64,000 nucleotides of DNA from Pseudomonadota bacterium (GTDB lineage Bacteria > Pseudomonadota > Gammaproteobacteria > Burkholderiales > Burkholderiaceae_C). Under the pieces are notes generated by a model that saw only the letters and a program-made list of their open reading frames with translations, had not been told where the DNA came from and did not search any database. The translations under genes were made by a program, and so were the position numbers. Below, in pieces: positions 38,986 to 46,211 of the stretch (the first letter of the stretch is position 1; each line of letters begins with the position of its first letter). Location: assembly GCA_029780695.1 (NCBI GenBank), contig JAKOYD010000174.1:33091-97090 (forward strand). Direction: 5' to 3'.

Positions 38986-39669
38986 TCAATCCACGCCGTA
39001 GCGGGCGCGGTAGGCGGATACCGATTGGAAAAACGGCAAAAATTTGTCACCTTGCCCCAAGTGCTGCAATAACTGCGCCAGGTTGGCGATGGCGATGACT
39101 TGCAGCCCCAGCCGGTCGCGCACGTACTGCACGGCCGACCAGTCCACGTCGCGCCCGCCCTCGGTCGCCTTTTCCTGTCGGTCCAGCGCAATGGCCACGG
39201 CATGCGGCGTAGCGCCGGCGGCTTCGATCAGCGCAATCGACTCGCGCACCGCGGTGCCGGCGGAGATGACGTCGTCCACGATCAGCACGCGCCCCTTCAG
39301 CGGCGCGCCCACCAGCGTGCCGCCTTCGCCGTGGTCCTTGGCTTCCTTGCGGTTGTAGGCAAAGGGTTTGACCACGCCCAGCCGCGCCAGCTCGATGGCC
39401 ACCGCGGCGCCCAATGGAATACCTTTGTATGCGGGACCAAAAATGACATCGAACTCGACGCCCGAGTCGATCAGCGCGCGTGCATAGAATTGCGCCAGCC
39501 GCGCCAGCTTGGCGCCGTCGTCGAACAGCCCGGCGTTGAAGAAATAGGGCGACAGGCGCCCCGCCTTGGTCTTGAATTCGCCAAAGCGCAGCACGCCGGC
39601 GTCAATGGCGAACTGCACGAAATCGCGCGCCAGCGCGTCACGGTCTGCCTGGGGGGCGGATGTGTTCAT
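38986..39669 (-). CDS. pyrE: Orotate phosphoribosyltransferase
   Basis: 227-residue enzyme forming orotidine 5'-phosphate from orotate and PRPP in UMP synthesis. The PRPP-binding motif VLIVDDVISAGTAVRE is at about residues 125-140, with FGPAYKGIPLG and the flexible-loop KDHGEGG. GGGAG precedes the ATG. It is divergent from the exonuclease gene with only 14 bp between start codons. Confidence 0.95.
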   Translation of the reverse strand: MNTSAPQADRDALARDFVQFAIDAGVLRFGEFKTKAGRLSPYFFNAGLFDDGAKLARLAQFYARALIDSGVEFDVIFGPAYKGIPLGAAVAIELARLGVVKPFAYNRKEAKDHGEGGTLVGAPLKGRVLIVDDVISAGTAVRESIALIEAAGATPHAVAIALDRQEKATEGGRDVDWSAVQYVRDRLGLQVIAIANLAQLLQHLGQGDKFLPFFQSVSAYRARYGVD

Positions 39670-39683
39670 GAAGGAATCTCCCG

Positions 39684-40481
39684 TTGTTCAAACTCACCAG
39701 CCTGAACCTGAATGGCATCCGCTCCGCGGCCACCAAGGGCGTCGAAGCCTGGCTGGAGGCGCACGCGCCGGATTGTATTTGCGTGCAGGAGATGAAGGCC
39801 CAGCACGCCGACATCGAGGGCCGTTTCGACATCCTGGCCGGCATGCGCGGGCACTTTCACCTGGCCACGGCCAAGAAGGGCTATTCGGGCGTCGGCATCT
39901 ACACGCGCCATGAACCCAGCGACGTGATCGCCGGCTATGGCTCGCCCGAATTCGACGAGGAAGGCCGCTACCTGGAGGCGCGCTTTGACACGCCCGCGCG
40001 CCGCTTTTCGGTCATCAGCTGCTACTTTCCCAGCGGTTCGTCCGGGCCGGAGCGGCAGGACGCCAAATACCGCTTCCTGGCCGAGTTCTACCCCGTGCTG
40101 CAACGCCTGCGCGCCGAGCGCGATTTCGTGCTGTGCGGCGACGTCAACATCGCGCACCAGGAAATCGACCTGAAGAACCACAAGAGCAACCAGAAGAACA
40201 GCGGCTTCCTGCCCGACGAGCGCGCCTGGGTCACGCGCATCATCGACGAGCTGCAGCTGGCCGACGTCTACCGCCGCCTGCACCCCGACACCACCGGCGA
40301 GGCCTACACCTGGTGGAGCAACCGCGGCCAGGCCTACGCCAAGAACGTGGGCTGGCGGCTGGACTACCACCTGGCCACGCCCGCCGTCGCGCAGGCCGCG
40401 CGCACCAGCGCCATCTACAAGGACCAGAAGTTCAGCGACCACGCGCCGATCACCATCGACTACGATCTGAAGCTGGTCTGA
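39684..40481 (+). CDS. Exodeoxyribonuclease III / AP endonuclease
   Basis: 265-residue exonuclease-endonuclease-phosphatase-fold repair enzyme (XthA/ExoA family). Motifs: LTSLNLNGIRSA (Asn), VQEMKAQ (catalytic Glu), GDVNIAHQEIDLKN (Asp/Asn), WWSNRGQAYAKNVGWRLDY, and the terminal SDHAPI (Asp-His). The start is a TTG at 39684, 8 bases after AAGGA; no in-frame ATG fits the conserved N-terminus. The ribosome site lies in the 14-bp gap to pyrE and in its first codons, so the promoters must lie within each other's coding DNA. Confidence 0.9.
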   Translation: MFKLTSLNLNGIRSAATKGVEAWLEAHAPDCICVQEMKAQHADIEGRFDILAGMRGHFHLATAKKGYSGVGIYTRHEPSDVIAGYGSPEFDEEGRYLEARFDTPARRFSVISCYFPSGSSGPERQDAKYRFLAEFYPVLQRLRAERDFVLCGDVNIAHQEIDLKNHKSNQKNSGFLPDERAWVTRIIDELQLADVYRRLHPDTTGEAYTWWSNRGQAYAKNVGWRLDYHLATPAVAQAARTSAIYKDQKFSDHAPITIDYDLKLV

Positions 40482-40495
40482 TTTTGCTTCTTAAT

Positions 40496-40541
40496 TGATA
40501 GCTGCATGCGCTTGTCTGTCAGGCGCTGAAGGCTGATTTGA
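40496..40541. repeat. Stem-loop repeat of the GCGCTT family
   Basis: Starts TGATAGCTGCATGCGCTTGT and continues CTGTCAGGCGCTGAAGGCTG. It is an imperfect copy whose arms GCGCTT...AGGCGC are shorter than in the copy at 31669. It lies between the exonuclease stop (40481) and the metallo-hydrolase start (40554). Confidence 0.7.
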
Positions 40542-40553
40542 CTCATAACCTAG

Positions 40554-41210
40554 ATGCCTGCCACCTCACCCGCCACGCCGCGCTACCAGACCATTCCTGT
40601 CACCCCGTTCCAGCAGAACTGCTCGCTCGTCTGGTGCCCCGCCACCATGAAGGCGGCCGTGATCGACCCCGGCGGCGACTTGCCGCGCATCGAGGCGGCG
40701 GTGGCGCGGCAGGGCGTCACGCTGGATCAGATCTGGCTGACCCACGCGCACATCGACCACGCTGGGGGCACGGCCGAGCTGAGCGCGCGCCACGGGCTGC
40801 CCATCATCGGTCCGCACCCGGGCGACCAGTTCTGGATCGACGGCATTGCCGAGCAGGGGCGCATGTTCGGCTTTGCGCAGGCCGAGAAATTCACGCCCAC
40901 GCGCTGGCTGCAGGACGGCGACACGGTGCAGGTGGGCGACTGCGTGCTGCACGTGCGCCACTGCCCGGGCCACACGCCCGGCCACGTGGTGTTTCATTCG
41001 CCCCAAGCGCAGCGCGCCTTCGTCGGCGACGTGCTGTTCGCCGGCAGCATCGGCCGCACGGACTTTCCCGGCGGCAACCACGCGCAGCTCATCGCCAGCA
41101 TTCGCGAGCGCCTGTGGCCGATGGGCGACGACACGGTGTTCATCCCCGGCCACGGGCCTGAAAGCACCTTCGGCGAAGAGCGCCGCCATAACCCTTTCGT
41201 GCGCGGCTGA
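40554..41210 (+). CDS. Metallo-beta-lactamase-fold hydrolase (YcbL/glyoxalase II-like)
   Basis: 218-residue MBL-fold hydrolase with metal ligands in THAHIDHAGG (HxHxDH), His in CPGHTPGH, Asp in FVGDVLF and His in PGHGPES. SIGRTDFPGGNHAQL is typical of the YcbL-type glyoxalase II-like group, so a thioester substrate such as S-lactoylglutathione is possible but not shown. No signal peptide. It ends shortly before the regulator gene at 41344. Confidence 0.88.
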   Translation: MPATSPATPRYQTIPVTPFQQNCSLVWCPATMKAAVIDPGGDLPRIEAAVARQGVTLDQIWLTHAHIDHAGGTAELSARHGLPIIGPHPGDQFWIDGIAEQGRMFGFAQAEKFTPTRWLQDGDTVQVGDCVLHVRHCPGHTPGHVVFHSPQAQRAFVGDVLFAGSIGRTDFPGGNHAQLIASIRERLWPMGDDTVFIPGHGPESTFGEERRHNPFVRG

Positions 41211-41343
41211 GGGCGGCGCGGCGCCGCCTGGCCGGCGCCTGAAAAGGTGAATAGATCACAAAAACCGGTGTCAACCCGTCACTGTGCGCGGGCCGCCGCC
41301 TGCCTAGACTGAATCCATTGCGTTGAGATGCATGGAGGAAGAC

Positions 41344-42042
41344 ATGGAAGCAGTCATGGCCGTCAGGGAAACCCGCCGCGCGCCGCCGGCGAACGCCGCG
41401 CGGGACGAGTTGCAGACCGGCTTTTTGCTGCGCCTGCTCGACGAAATCGACTACGGCCTGGTGCTGGTCGATGCGGCGGGCCGCGTGCAGCACGCCAACC
41501 ACCTGGCGCGCTGGGAACTGGCCTGTGGCCACCTGCTGAGCGGCGCCGTGGGCGAGACGCTGGTGGCCTGCAACGCCGCGCTGGGCCAGCAGCTGCTGTC
41601 GGCCATTCAGGGCGCTGCCCAGGGCCGCCGGCGACTGCTGCACCTGTCGCACGGCGAGCACCGGCTGCCGGTGGCTGTCATTCCGCTGGCGCACGCCCTG
41701 GAGGCGCCTTGTGCCAGTGTGCTGTTGGTGATGGCCCGCCAGCGCGCGGGCGACAACCTGACGCTGCAGATGTTCGCACGCGAACACGGCCTGACGCCGA
41801 CCGAGGAATCGGTGCTGCGCGCCCTGTGCGACGGCCGCGAAGTCGACGAAATCGCCCAGCAGCACGGCGTGGCCGAATCCACCGTGCGCACCCAGGTGCG
41901 CTCGCTGCGCGACAAGACCGGCTCGCACGGCATCCGGCAACTGGTTCAGCGCGTGATGTCGCTGCCGCCCGTGGTGCCCGCGCTGCGGGGCGAAGCCTGC
42001 TTTCCGCGCCGCGCCGCGTCGTCGCCGCTGCACCTGGTGTGA
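41344..42042 (+). CDS. LuxR-type transcriptional regulator with PAS-like sensor domain
   Basis: 232-residue regulator. The N-terminal part (about 20-140, LLRLLDEIDYGLVLVDAAGRV) looks like a PAS domain; the C-terminal HTH (about 155-210) reads LTPTEESVLRALCDGREVDE then AQQHGVAESTVRTQVRSLRDKTG, the classic LuxR/GerE recognition helix. The start at 41344 follows GGAGG at 41334-41338; other in-frame starts upstream are rejected for spacing. It is followed after 139 bp by a Crp-type regulator. Ligand and targets unknown. Confidence 0.85.
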   Translation: MEAVMAVRETRRAPPANAARDELQTGFLLRLLDEIDYGLVLVDAAGRVQHANHLARWELACGHLLSGAVGETLVACNAALGQQLLSAIQGAAQGRRRLLHLSHGEHRLPVAVIPLAHALEAPCASVLLVMARQRAGDNLTLQMFAREHGLTPTEESVLRALCDGREVDEIAQQHGVAESTVRTQVRSLRDKTGSHGIRQLVQRVMSLPPVVPALRGEACFPRRAASSPLHLV

Positions 42043-42167
42043 CCGGCCAAGCGCGGGCTGACCGCTTGCCCGCTTCTGGCCTGGCGCGTCGAACGGGCGG
42101 GTCGCGGCCTGCATGACGCGCACCGCGCGTGCCCCGCGCGCCCCACGCCGGGCGCGACCAACTGCCG

Positions 42168-42173
42168 TACGAT
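42168..42173 (+). promoter_or_regulatory. TACGAT -10-like element next to the Crp-type gene
   Basis: TACGAT ends 8 bases before the ATG at 42182 and there is no ribosome site, so a leaderless or near-leaderless transcript is likely. Confidence 0.4.
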
Positions 42174-42181
42174 GGCGGGCT

Positions 42182-42856
42182 ATGCGCCCCGCGCCTGATG
42201 GCCCGCTCACCGCTCCTGCTCCGCTGCCTCCGCTGGAGGCGCGGTCGCCCCACGTCGAAGCACTGGCTGCGCGCGGCATCGAGCGCCATTACCGGCGCGG
42301 CGCGCTCATCATTCAGGAAGGCGAACGCGGCGACACCCTGTACATCGTCCGCTCGGGCCGCCTGCGTGCCTTCGTGGCCGACGCCAGCGGCAAGGAGCTG
42401 ACGCTCGGCCTCTACGGCCCCGGCGAATACGTGGGCGAAATGTCGCTTGACGGCGGCCCGCGCTCGGCCAGCGTGGAGACGTGCGAGCCGACGTTGTGCG
42501 CCCTGATCTCGCGCGACGACCTGCTGGCCTACATCGCCGAGCAGCCGGGCTTTGCGCTGGAGCTGATGGCGCGCCTAATCCGCCGCGCGCGCCTGGCCAC
42601 CGACAACGCGCGCAGCGTGGCCCTGATCGACGTCTACGGCCGGCTGACGCGCCTGCTCGACCAGCTGGCCGACCCGCCCGACGCGCAAGGCCAGCGGCGC
42701 CTGCGCGAGCGCATTACGCACCAACAGATCGCCAGCCACCTGGCCTGCTCGCGCGAGATGGTCAGCCGGCTGTTGAAGGATCTGGAAACCGGCGGCTACC
42801 TGTGCACGCTGGATCGCCGGCTGGTGCTGCTGAAGCCGCTGCCGGCACGCTGGTGA
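42182..42856 (+). CDS. Crp/Fnr-family transcriptional regulator
   Basis: 224-residue regulator with an N-terminal cyclic-nucleotide-binding beta-roll (about 35-145; GEYVGEMSLDGGPRSASVETCEP with the GEM..L...RSA phosphate cassette) and a C-terminal winged HTH (about 165-220; ITHQQIASHLACSREMVSRLLKDLETGGY). The key GE...RSA elements of cAMP binders are present; Fnr-type cysteines are absent. A role as cAMP-dependent regulator is plausible because a class III cyclase is encoded 4 kb away (46212-48047). The start is set by the -10 element directly upstream. Confidence 0.88.
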   Translation: MRPAPDGPLTAPAPLPPLEARSPHVEALAARGIERHYRRGALIIQEGERGDTLYIVRSGRLRAFVADASGKELTLGLYGPGEYVGEMSLDGGPRSASVETCEPTLCALISRDDLLAYIAEQPGFALELMARLIRRARLATDNARSVALIDVYGRLTRLLDQLADPPDAQGQRRLRERITHQQIASHLACSREMVSRLLKDLETGGYLCTLDRRLVLLKPLPARW

Positions 42857-42912
42857 TAGCTATAAAATAAATAGCTGATGGCGCTGATTGGACAAGCGCT
42901 GGCGCTGAAAAA
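42855..42912. repeat. Stem-loop repeat of the GCGCTT family, complex copy
   Basis: GATAGCTATAAAATAAATAG, then CTGATGGCGCTGATTGGACA and AGCGCTGGCGCTG. It overlaps the last bases of the Crp-type gene. It has both the GCTATAAA...TAGC mini-palindrome and the GCGCT arms, so it links the two repeat motifs seen separately elsewhere. Confidence 0.7.
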
Positions 42913-43030
42913 ACTGGTCAATCTCGCGACGCCGCAGGCGCGCCGCAAGCCAGCCTGCTCGCGCTCTGGCCAACGGGCCAGGCCAAGGGCCGGCCGCGCG
43001 CCATGAATGACGACCGCCGGCCCGGCCGAT

Positions 43031-45067
43031 TCATCGCGGCAGGATGCGCGGCTCGCCGTATTCGGCGCGCGGCGGGCGCACCGAGCCAGGCCCCGGCTGC
43101 GGCAAGGTCGGCGCGGGCTGGGTGGTCAGCGTGCCGGCCAGCCACTGTCGGGCGGCTTGCGGTGAAGCAAAGCTGGTGCCGCGTGCGCGCACGCGGCTGG
43201 CGCTGCGCGTGCCCAGCAGCAGCAGGCCCGGCAGGGCGGTGGATTGTTCGGTCAGCGCCAGCCAGTCCGCGCCGCCTTCGTGCGGCGGTTGCCCCAGCGG
43301 CGCCGCCCGGTGGCCGCCGCGGGTCGCGCCCCCGCTCGAATAGCGCGCGCGAAGCCGCTGCCCCCAGCCTTCATAGCCGCCCACCATCCAGAGCTGGTTC
43401 GAACTGCCGCAGCCAGACCCGAGCACGCTGCCGCTGCCGGTGACGCGCACCGGCCCCGTTTGCGCCACGGCGTCGGGCGGGGCGATGAAGCGCGGTGCCC
43501 AGGCGCGCTGCGGCATGCCGGGGTTCTGGCCGCCCCAGCAGGTGTAGGCATGCACGGGTTGCAGCGGCGTGCTGCCGGTTGGCGTGAGCGTGAGCGTCCA
43601 CACACCGGCAGGCGCGGCGGCAGGCCCGCCCGCGGCGTCCGGCCCTTGCGTGGGGCCCACTTCGATCATCACCTGCCGCTGCCCGCTGGCCGCACCCGCG
43701 GCACCAGGCCGGCGCTGGCTGACCACCACGCATTGCGACGGCTGCAGGCCGGGCGGCGTGCCCAGCCAGTCGCCGGACAGCGTGATGGTCAACGCCGCGC
43801 CGCCACCGGGCGGCTGCAGCGTCAGCAGGCAGGCTGGTGTTTCTTCGGCAAACCACAGCTCCAGCGCGACCGGCGCCGCGTTGCCCATCGGCAGCCACCA
43901 GGGCAGCGTGGCGGCCGGCTGCGCGGTGCCGGTGCCACCCCAGATCACCGCGTGGCGCCGCGCGTCGTGCCCGTTGCCCGACGCGTGGAACACGTTGAGC
44001 TGCACGCTGCGTGTGTCGAGCAGCTCCTGCACCAGTGCGTCCAGCGCGCGCTCGAACCACGAGCTGCCGTCGTGCGGCCCCATGTCGGTGCCGTAGTCGA
44101 TGACCACGGCGACTTCGGCCTCGTCGGGCGCGCAGTCGGCGATGTAGCGCAGGCCGTCGAGCACGGCGCGGTCGATGCTGCCCAATCCTGGCAGCGTGGG
44201 AATGGCGCGCGGCAGCTGCACGAAGACGAGGTCGGCGTCCCCGGCGTCGGGGCAGGGCCGGGCCTTGCCGTCGTTGGTAAGGCTGGGCGAGGTCATGGCG
44301 CTACCCAGCAGGCCGGTGACCCAGGTGCCGTGGGTGATGCGGCTGCGCAGGGCGCCATAGGGCGCGCGCTGGTAGCACAGGTTGTCATCCAGCCCGCCAG
44401 CGCCGGTGGCCGCGGCCTGACAGGCATTCAGCTCGGCGCGCCCCACCTGCCGCCCGTATCCGTAGCCCAGCGGCGTGCTGCTGCCCAGAGCCCCGAAATC
44501 GGGCCGCGGGTCCTGGTCCCACAGCGCCCAGACGCGCGTGCCGCCGCTGTTTTGCAGCATCTGGTGCGCAAAGGCGCAGCCATGGTCGATGGTCGCCAGA
44601 ATCTTCTTGTTGGCCGTGCGCAGCGCCGCCGCCGGTGCCGACGGCGGCGTGGCGGTGCGCGGCGCCAGCGGCCTGCGCGGCAGCGGGTCGGCACACAACT
44701 GAACTTCCGTCACCCAGGGCGCGCTGCCCAGCAACACCAGCAGCGCCGGTGTCACATCGGCGGTTACATAGGCGGTGCGCGCGCCGTGCGCCAGCGGGCG
44801 CAGGTGCGCGTGGGTGACGCGGCTGCCGGGGTGCGCGGCGAACCACTGCGCCACGGTGGCGGCAGCGTCTACAGGCGCGGTCGCTGGCGCCGCATCGGCC
44901 GTCAGTTCGATCGTGAACCCCACCGACACCAGCGGCGCATTGCCGCCATCGGCCCGGTCGCAGTAGTGCGCGAACTGGTTGAGCAGCGCGCCCAGCAGGT
45001 ATGGGTCGAACTTGGCCTGCGCGGCGGCGGGCAGCGTGGGCGGTGACGGTGCGGCCGCGGCGCTCAT
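43031..45067 (-). CDS. Subtilisin-like (S8) serine protease without export signal
   Basis: 678-residue S8 protease. The triad is complete: Asp161 in ILATIDHGCAFAH, His246 in ITHGTWVTG, and Ser about 632 in RGTSFASPQAAR; the oxyanion Asn is in VFHASGNGHDARRH. An N-terminal domain of about 150 residues precedes the catalytic core and an extra beta-rich insert (about 390-560, PPGGGAALTITLSGDW, GVWTLTLTPTGSTPLQ) separates the Asn and Ser regions. No signal peptide is visible. The start overlaps the stop of the PAP2-type gene (ATGA), so the two proteins are made together. Third gene of the cyclase-PAP2-protease cassette; its substrate is unknown. Confidence 0.85.
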   Translation of the reverse strand: MSAAAAPSPPTLPAAAQAKFDPYLLGALLNQFAHYCDRADGGNAPLVSVGFTIELTADAAPATAPVDAAATVAQWFAAHPGSRVTHAHLRPLAHGARTAYVTADVTPALLVLLGSAPWVTEVQLCADPLPRRPLAPRTATPPSAPAAALRTANKKILATIDHGCAFAHQMLQNSGGTRVWALWDQDPRPDFGALGSSTPLGYGYGRQVGRAELNACQAAATGAGGLDDNLCYQRAPYGALRSRITHGTWVTGLLGSAMTSPSLTNDGKARPCPDAGDADLVFVQLPRAIPTLPGLGSIDRAVLDGLRYIADCAPDEAEVAVVIDYGTDMGPHDGSSWFERALDALVQELLDTRSVQLNVFHASGNGHDARRHAVIWGGTGTAQPAATLPWWLPMGNAAPVALELWFAEETPACLLTLQPPGGGAALTITLSGDWLGTPPGLQPSQCVVVSQRRPGAAGAASGQRQVMIEVGPTQGPDAAGGPAAAPAGVWTLTLTPTGSTPLQPVHAYTCWGGQNPGMPQRAWAPRFIAPPDAVAQTGPVRVTGSGSVLGSGCGSSNQLWMVGGYEGWGQRLRARYSSGGATRGGHRAAPLGQPPHEGGADWLALTEQSTALPGLLLLGTRSASRVRARGTSFASPQAARQWLAGTLTTQPAPTLPQPGPGSVRPPRAEYGEPRILPR

Positions 45068-46182
45068 GGCAGGTCGGGGGCTTGGTTGTTCAACCAGCGC
45101 CATTCGGCCCGCGCGGCCTTCCAGATGGCGCGCAGCTCCGCCAAGTGATCGGCGGGCAGCGATACGGCGGCGGGCAGTGCGGCTTCGCTGGCCTTGTCGG
45201 CGTCGACGGCCGGGTCGAACACGCGCGCCACGATGCCGGCCACGTCGTTCTGCCCGCAGGCGATCAGGTAGTCCGACAGCGCGTCGCCCAGCGCCCGCCC
45301 GGCCGACTGGTCTACCTTGAAATGCACGCCCGCCACGATGCGGTTGTCGGCAATGCGCTCGGCCAGCCGGTTCAACTGGTCCTGCAGGCTGAACCAGACC
45401 GGATCACCCTGCGTCGGCTCGGTCAGCGCGGCCAGCAGGCGGGCTGTCACGCGCGCTTCGCACCCATGCCCCATGGGATAGGTGCCGTGGCCGGGCGTAG
45501 TGATCATGGGCTGCACCTGGGGCGAATACTCCACCGGCCGCGCGCAGGCGAAGATGTGCTTCATCTGCATCTCGGCAAACAGCGCCAGCTGGTTGGCGAT
45601 GCCCAGCAGCCGCAGCGTGGCCGGCGTGCGCGTGGGCGCGATTGGCAGCACCGTGGCAAAAAAGGCCAAAGCGTTCTGCGTCTGCATCAGGATCTCGGGC
45701 GCGCGGTCTTCGCGCAACTCTGCGTCGGCAATCACGTCGGCCAGTTGGGCGCGAAACAGCTCGACGCTGGGGCGCTGCACCGTCAGCACCACCTGGTTGC
45801 CGACCAGCAGCGTGCAGGTGGTGCGTTCGGCCGAGGGCTGCACGCGCAGGCCGCCCAGCAGGCCGGGCAGCACGATGTAGGGAATCACCCAGCCGTCCCA
45901 CCGCACCATCCGGCCCGCGCCATCCGGGTCGGGCGGAAAGTCGGGCACCAAGTCGGGCCAGAACGGCCAGCCGGTGTAGTGGCCGGTGTCGGCGGGGTTG
46001 GCGAGGGCGGCGCGGCTTCTGGCAAGAGCCTCGGCAGTGCCAGGGTCGGCGGTACCGAAGCCACCGCCAAAACCACCGCCGAAGCCACCGCCGAATCCAC
46101 CACCGAATCCACCACCGAAGCCACCACCGAAGCCGCCACCAGCGACCGCCGCTTTCATTGGTGGCAAATTCGAATTCATCAT
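45064..46182 (-). CDS. PAP2 / vanadium-haloperoxidase-like protein with glycine-rich N-terminus
   Basis: 372-residue protein. The phosphate/vanadate pocket of this superfamily is visible in three parts: KHIFACARP (Kx6RP), GHGTYPMGHG (PSGH-like), and RIVAGVHFKVD (Rx5HxxxD). Residues about 14-43 are seven tandem GGGF units, probably a flexible or low-complexity tail. There is no signal peptide or membrane helix, unlike membrane PAP2 phosphatases, so a soluble haloperoxidase-like or phosphatase activity is inferred. GGAGG lies 5 bases before the ATG at 46182. It lies 29 bp after the cyclase gene and overlaps the protease gene. Confidence 0.82.
   Translation of the reverse strand: MMNSNLPPMKAAVAGGGFGGGFGGGFGGGFGGGFGGGFGGGFGTADPGTAEALARSRAALANPADTGHYTGWPFWPDLVPDFPPDPDGAGRMVRWDGWVIPYIVLPGLLGGLRVQPSAERTTCTLLVGNQVVLTVQRPSVELFRAQLADVIADAELREDRAPEILMQTQNALAFFATVLPIAPTRTPATLRLLGIANQLALFAEMQMKHIFACARPVEYSPQVQPMITTPGHGTYPMGHGCEARVTARLLAALTEPTQGDPVWFSLQDQLNRLAERIADNRIVAGVHFKVDQSAGRALGDALSDYLIACGQNDVAGIVARVFDPAVDADKASEAALPAAVSLPADHLAELRAIWKAARAEWRWLNNQAPDLP
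46057..46140 (-). repeat. Seven 12-bp tandem repeats coding GGGF
   Basis: 84 bp made of seven units of the type GAAGCCACCGCC (plus strand) with third-position changes (AA/AT, CCG/CCA). They encode the GGGF repeats of the PAP2-like protein. Such a tract is prone to slippage, so copy number may vary between strains in steps of four residues. Confidence 0.9.
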
Positions 46183-46211
46183 GTCTACCTCCGTTGCCGT
46201 TTGAATCACCC

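Noticed and set aside
46057..46140. CRISPR-like array
   Set aside because: The 12-bp units are directly adjacent, have no spacers, keep frame and encode GGGF. No CRISPR array was seen anywhere in the window.
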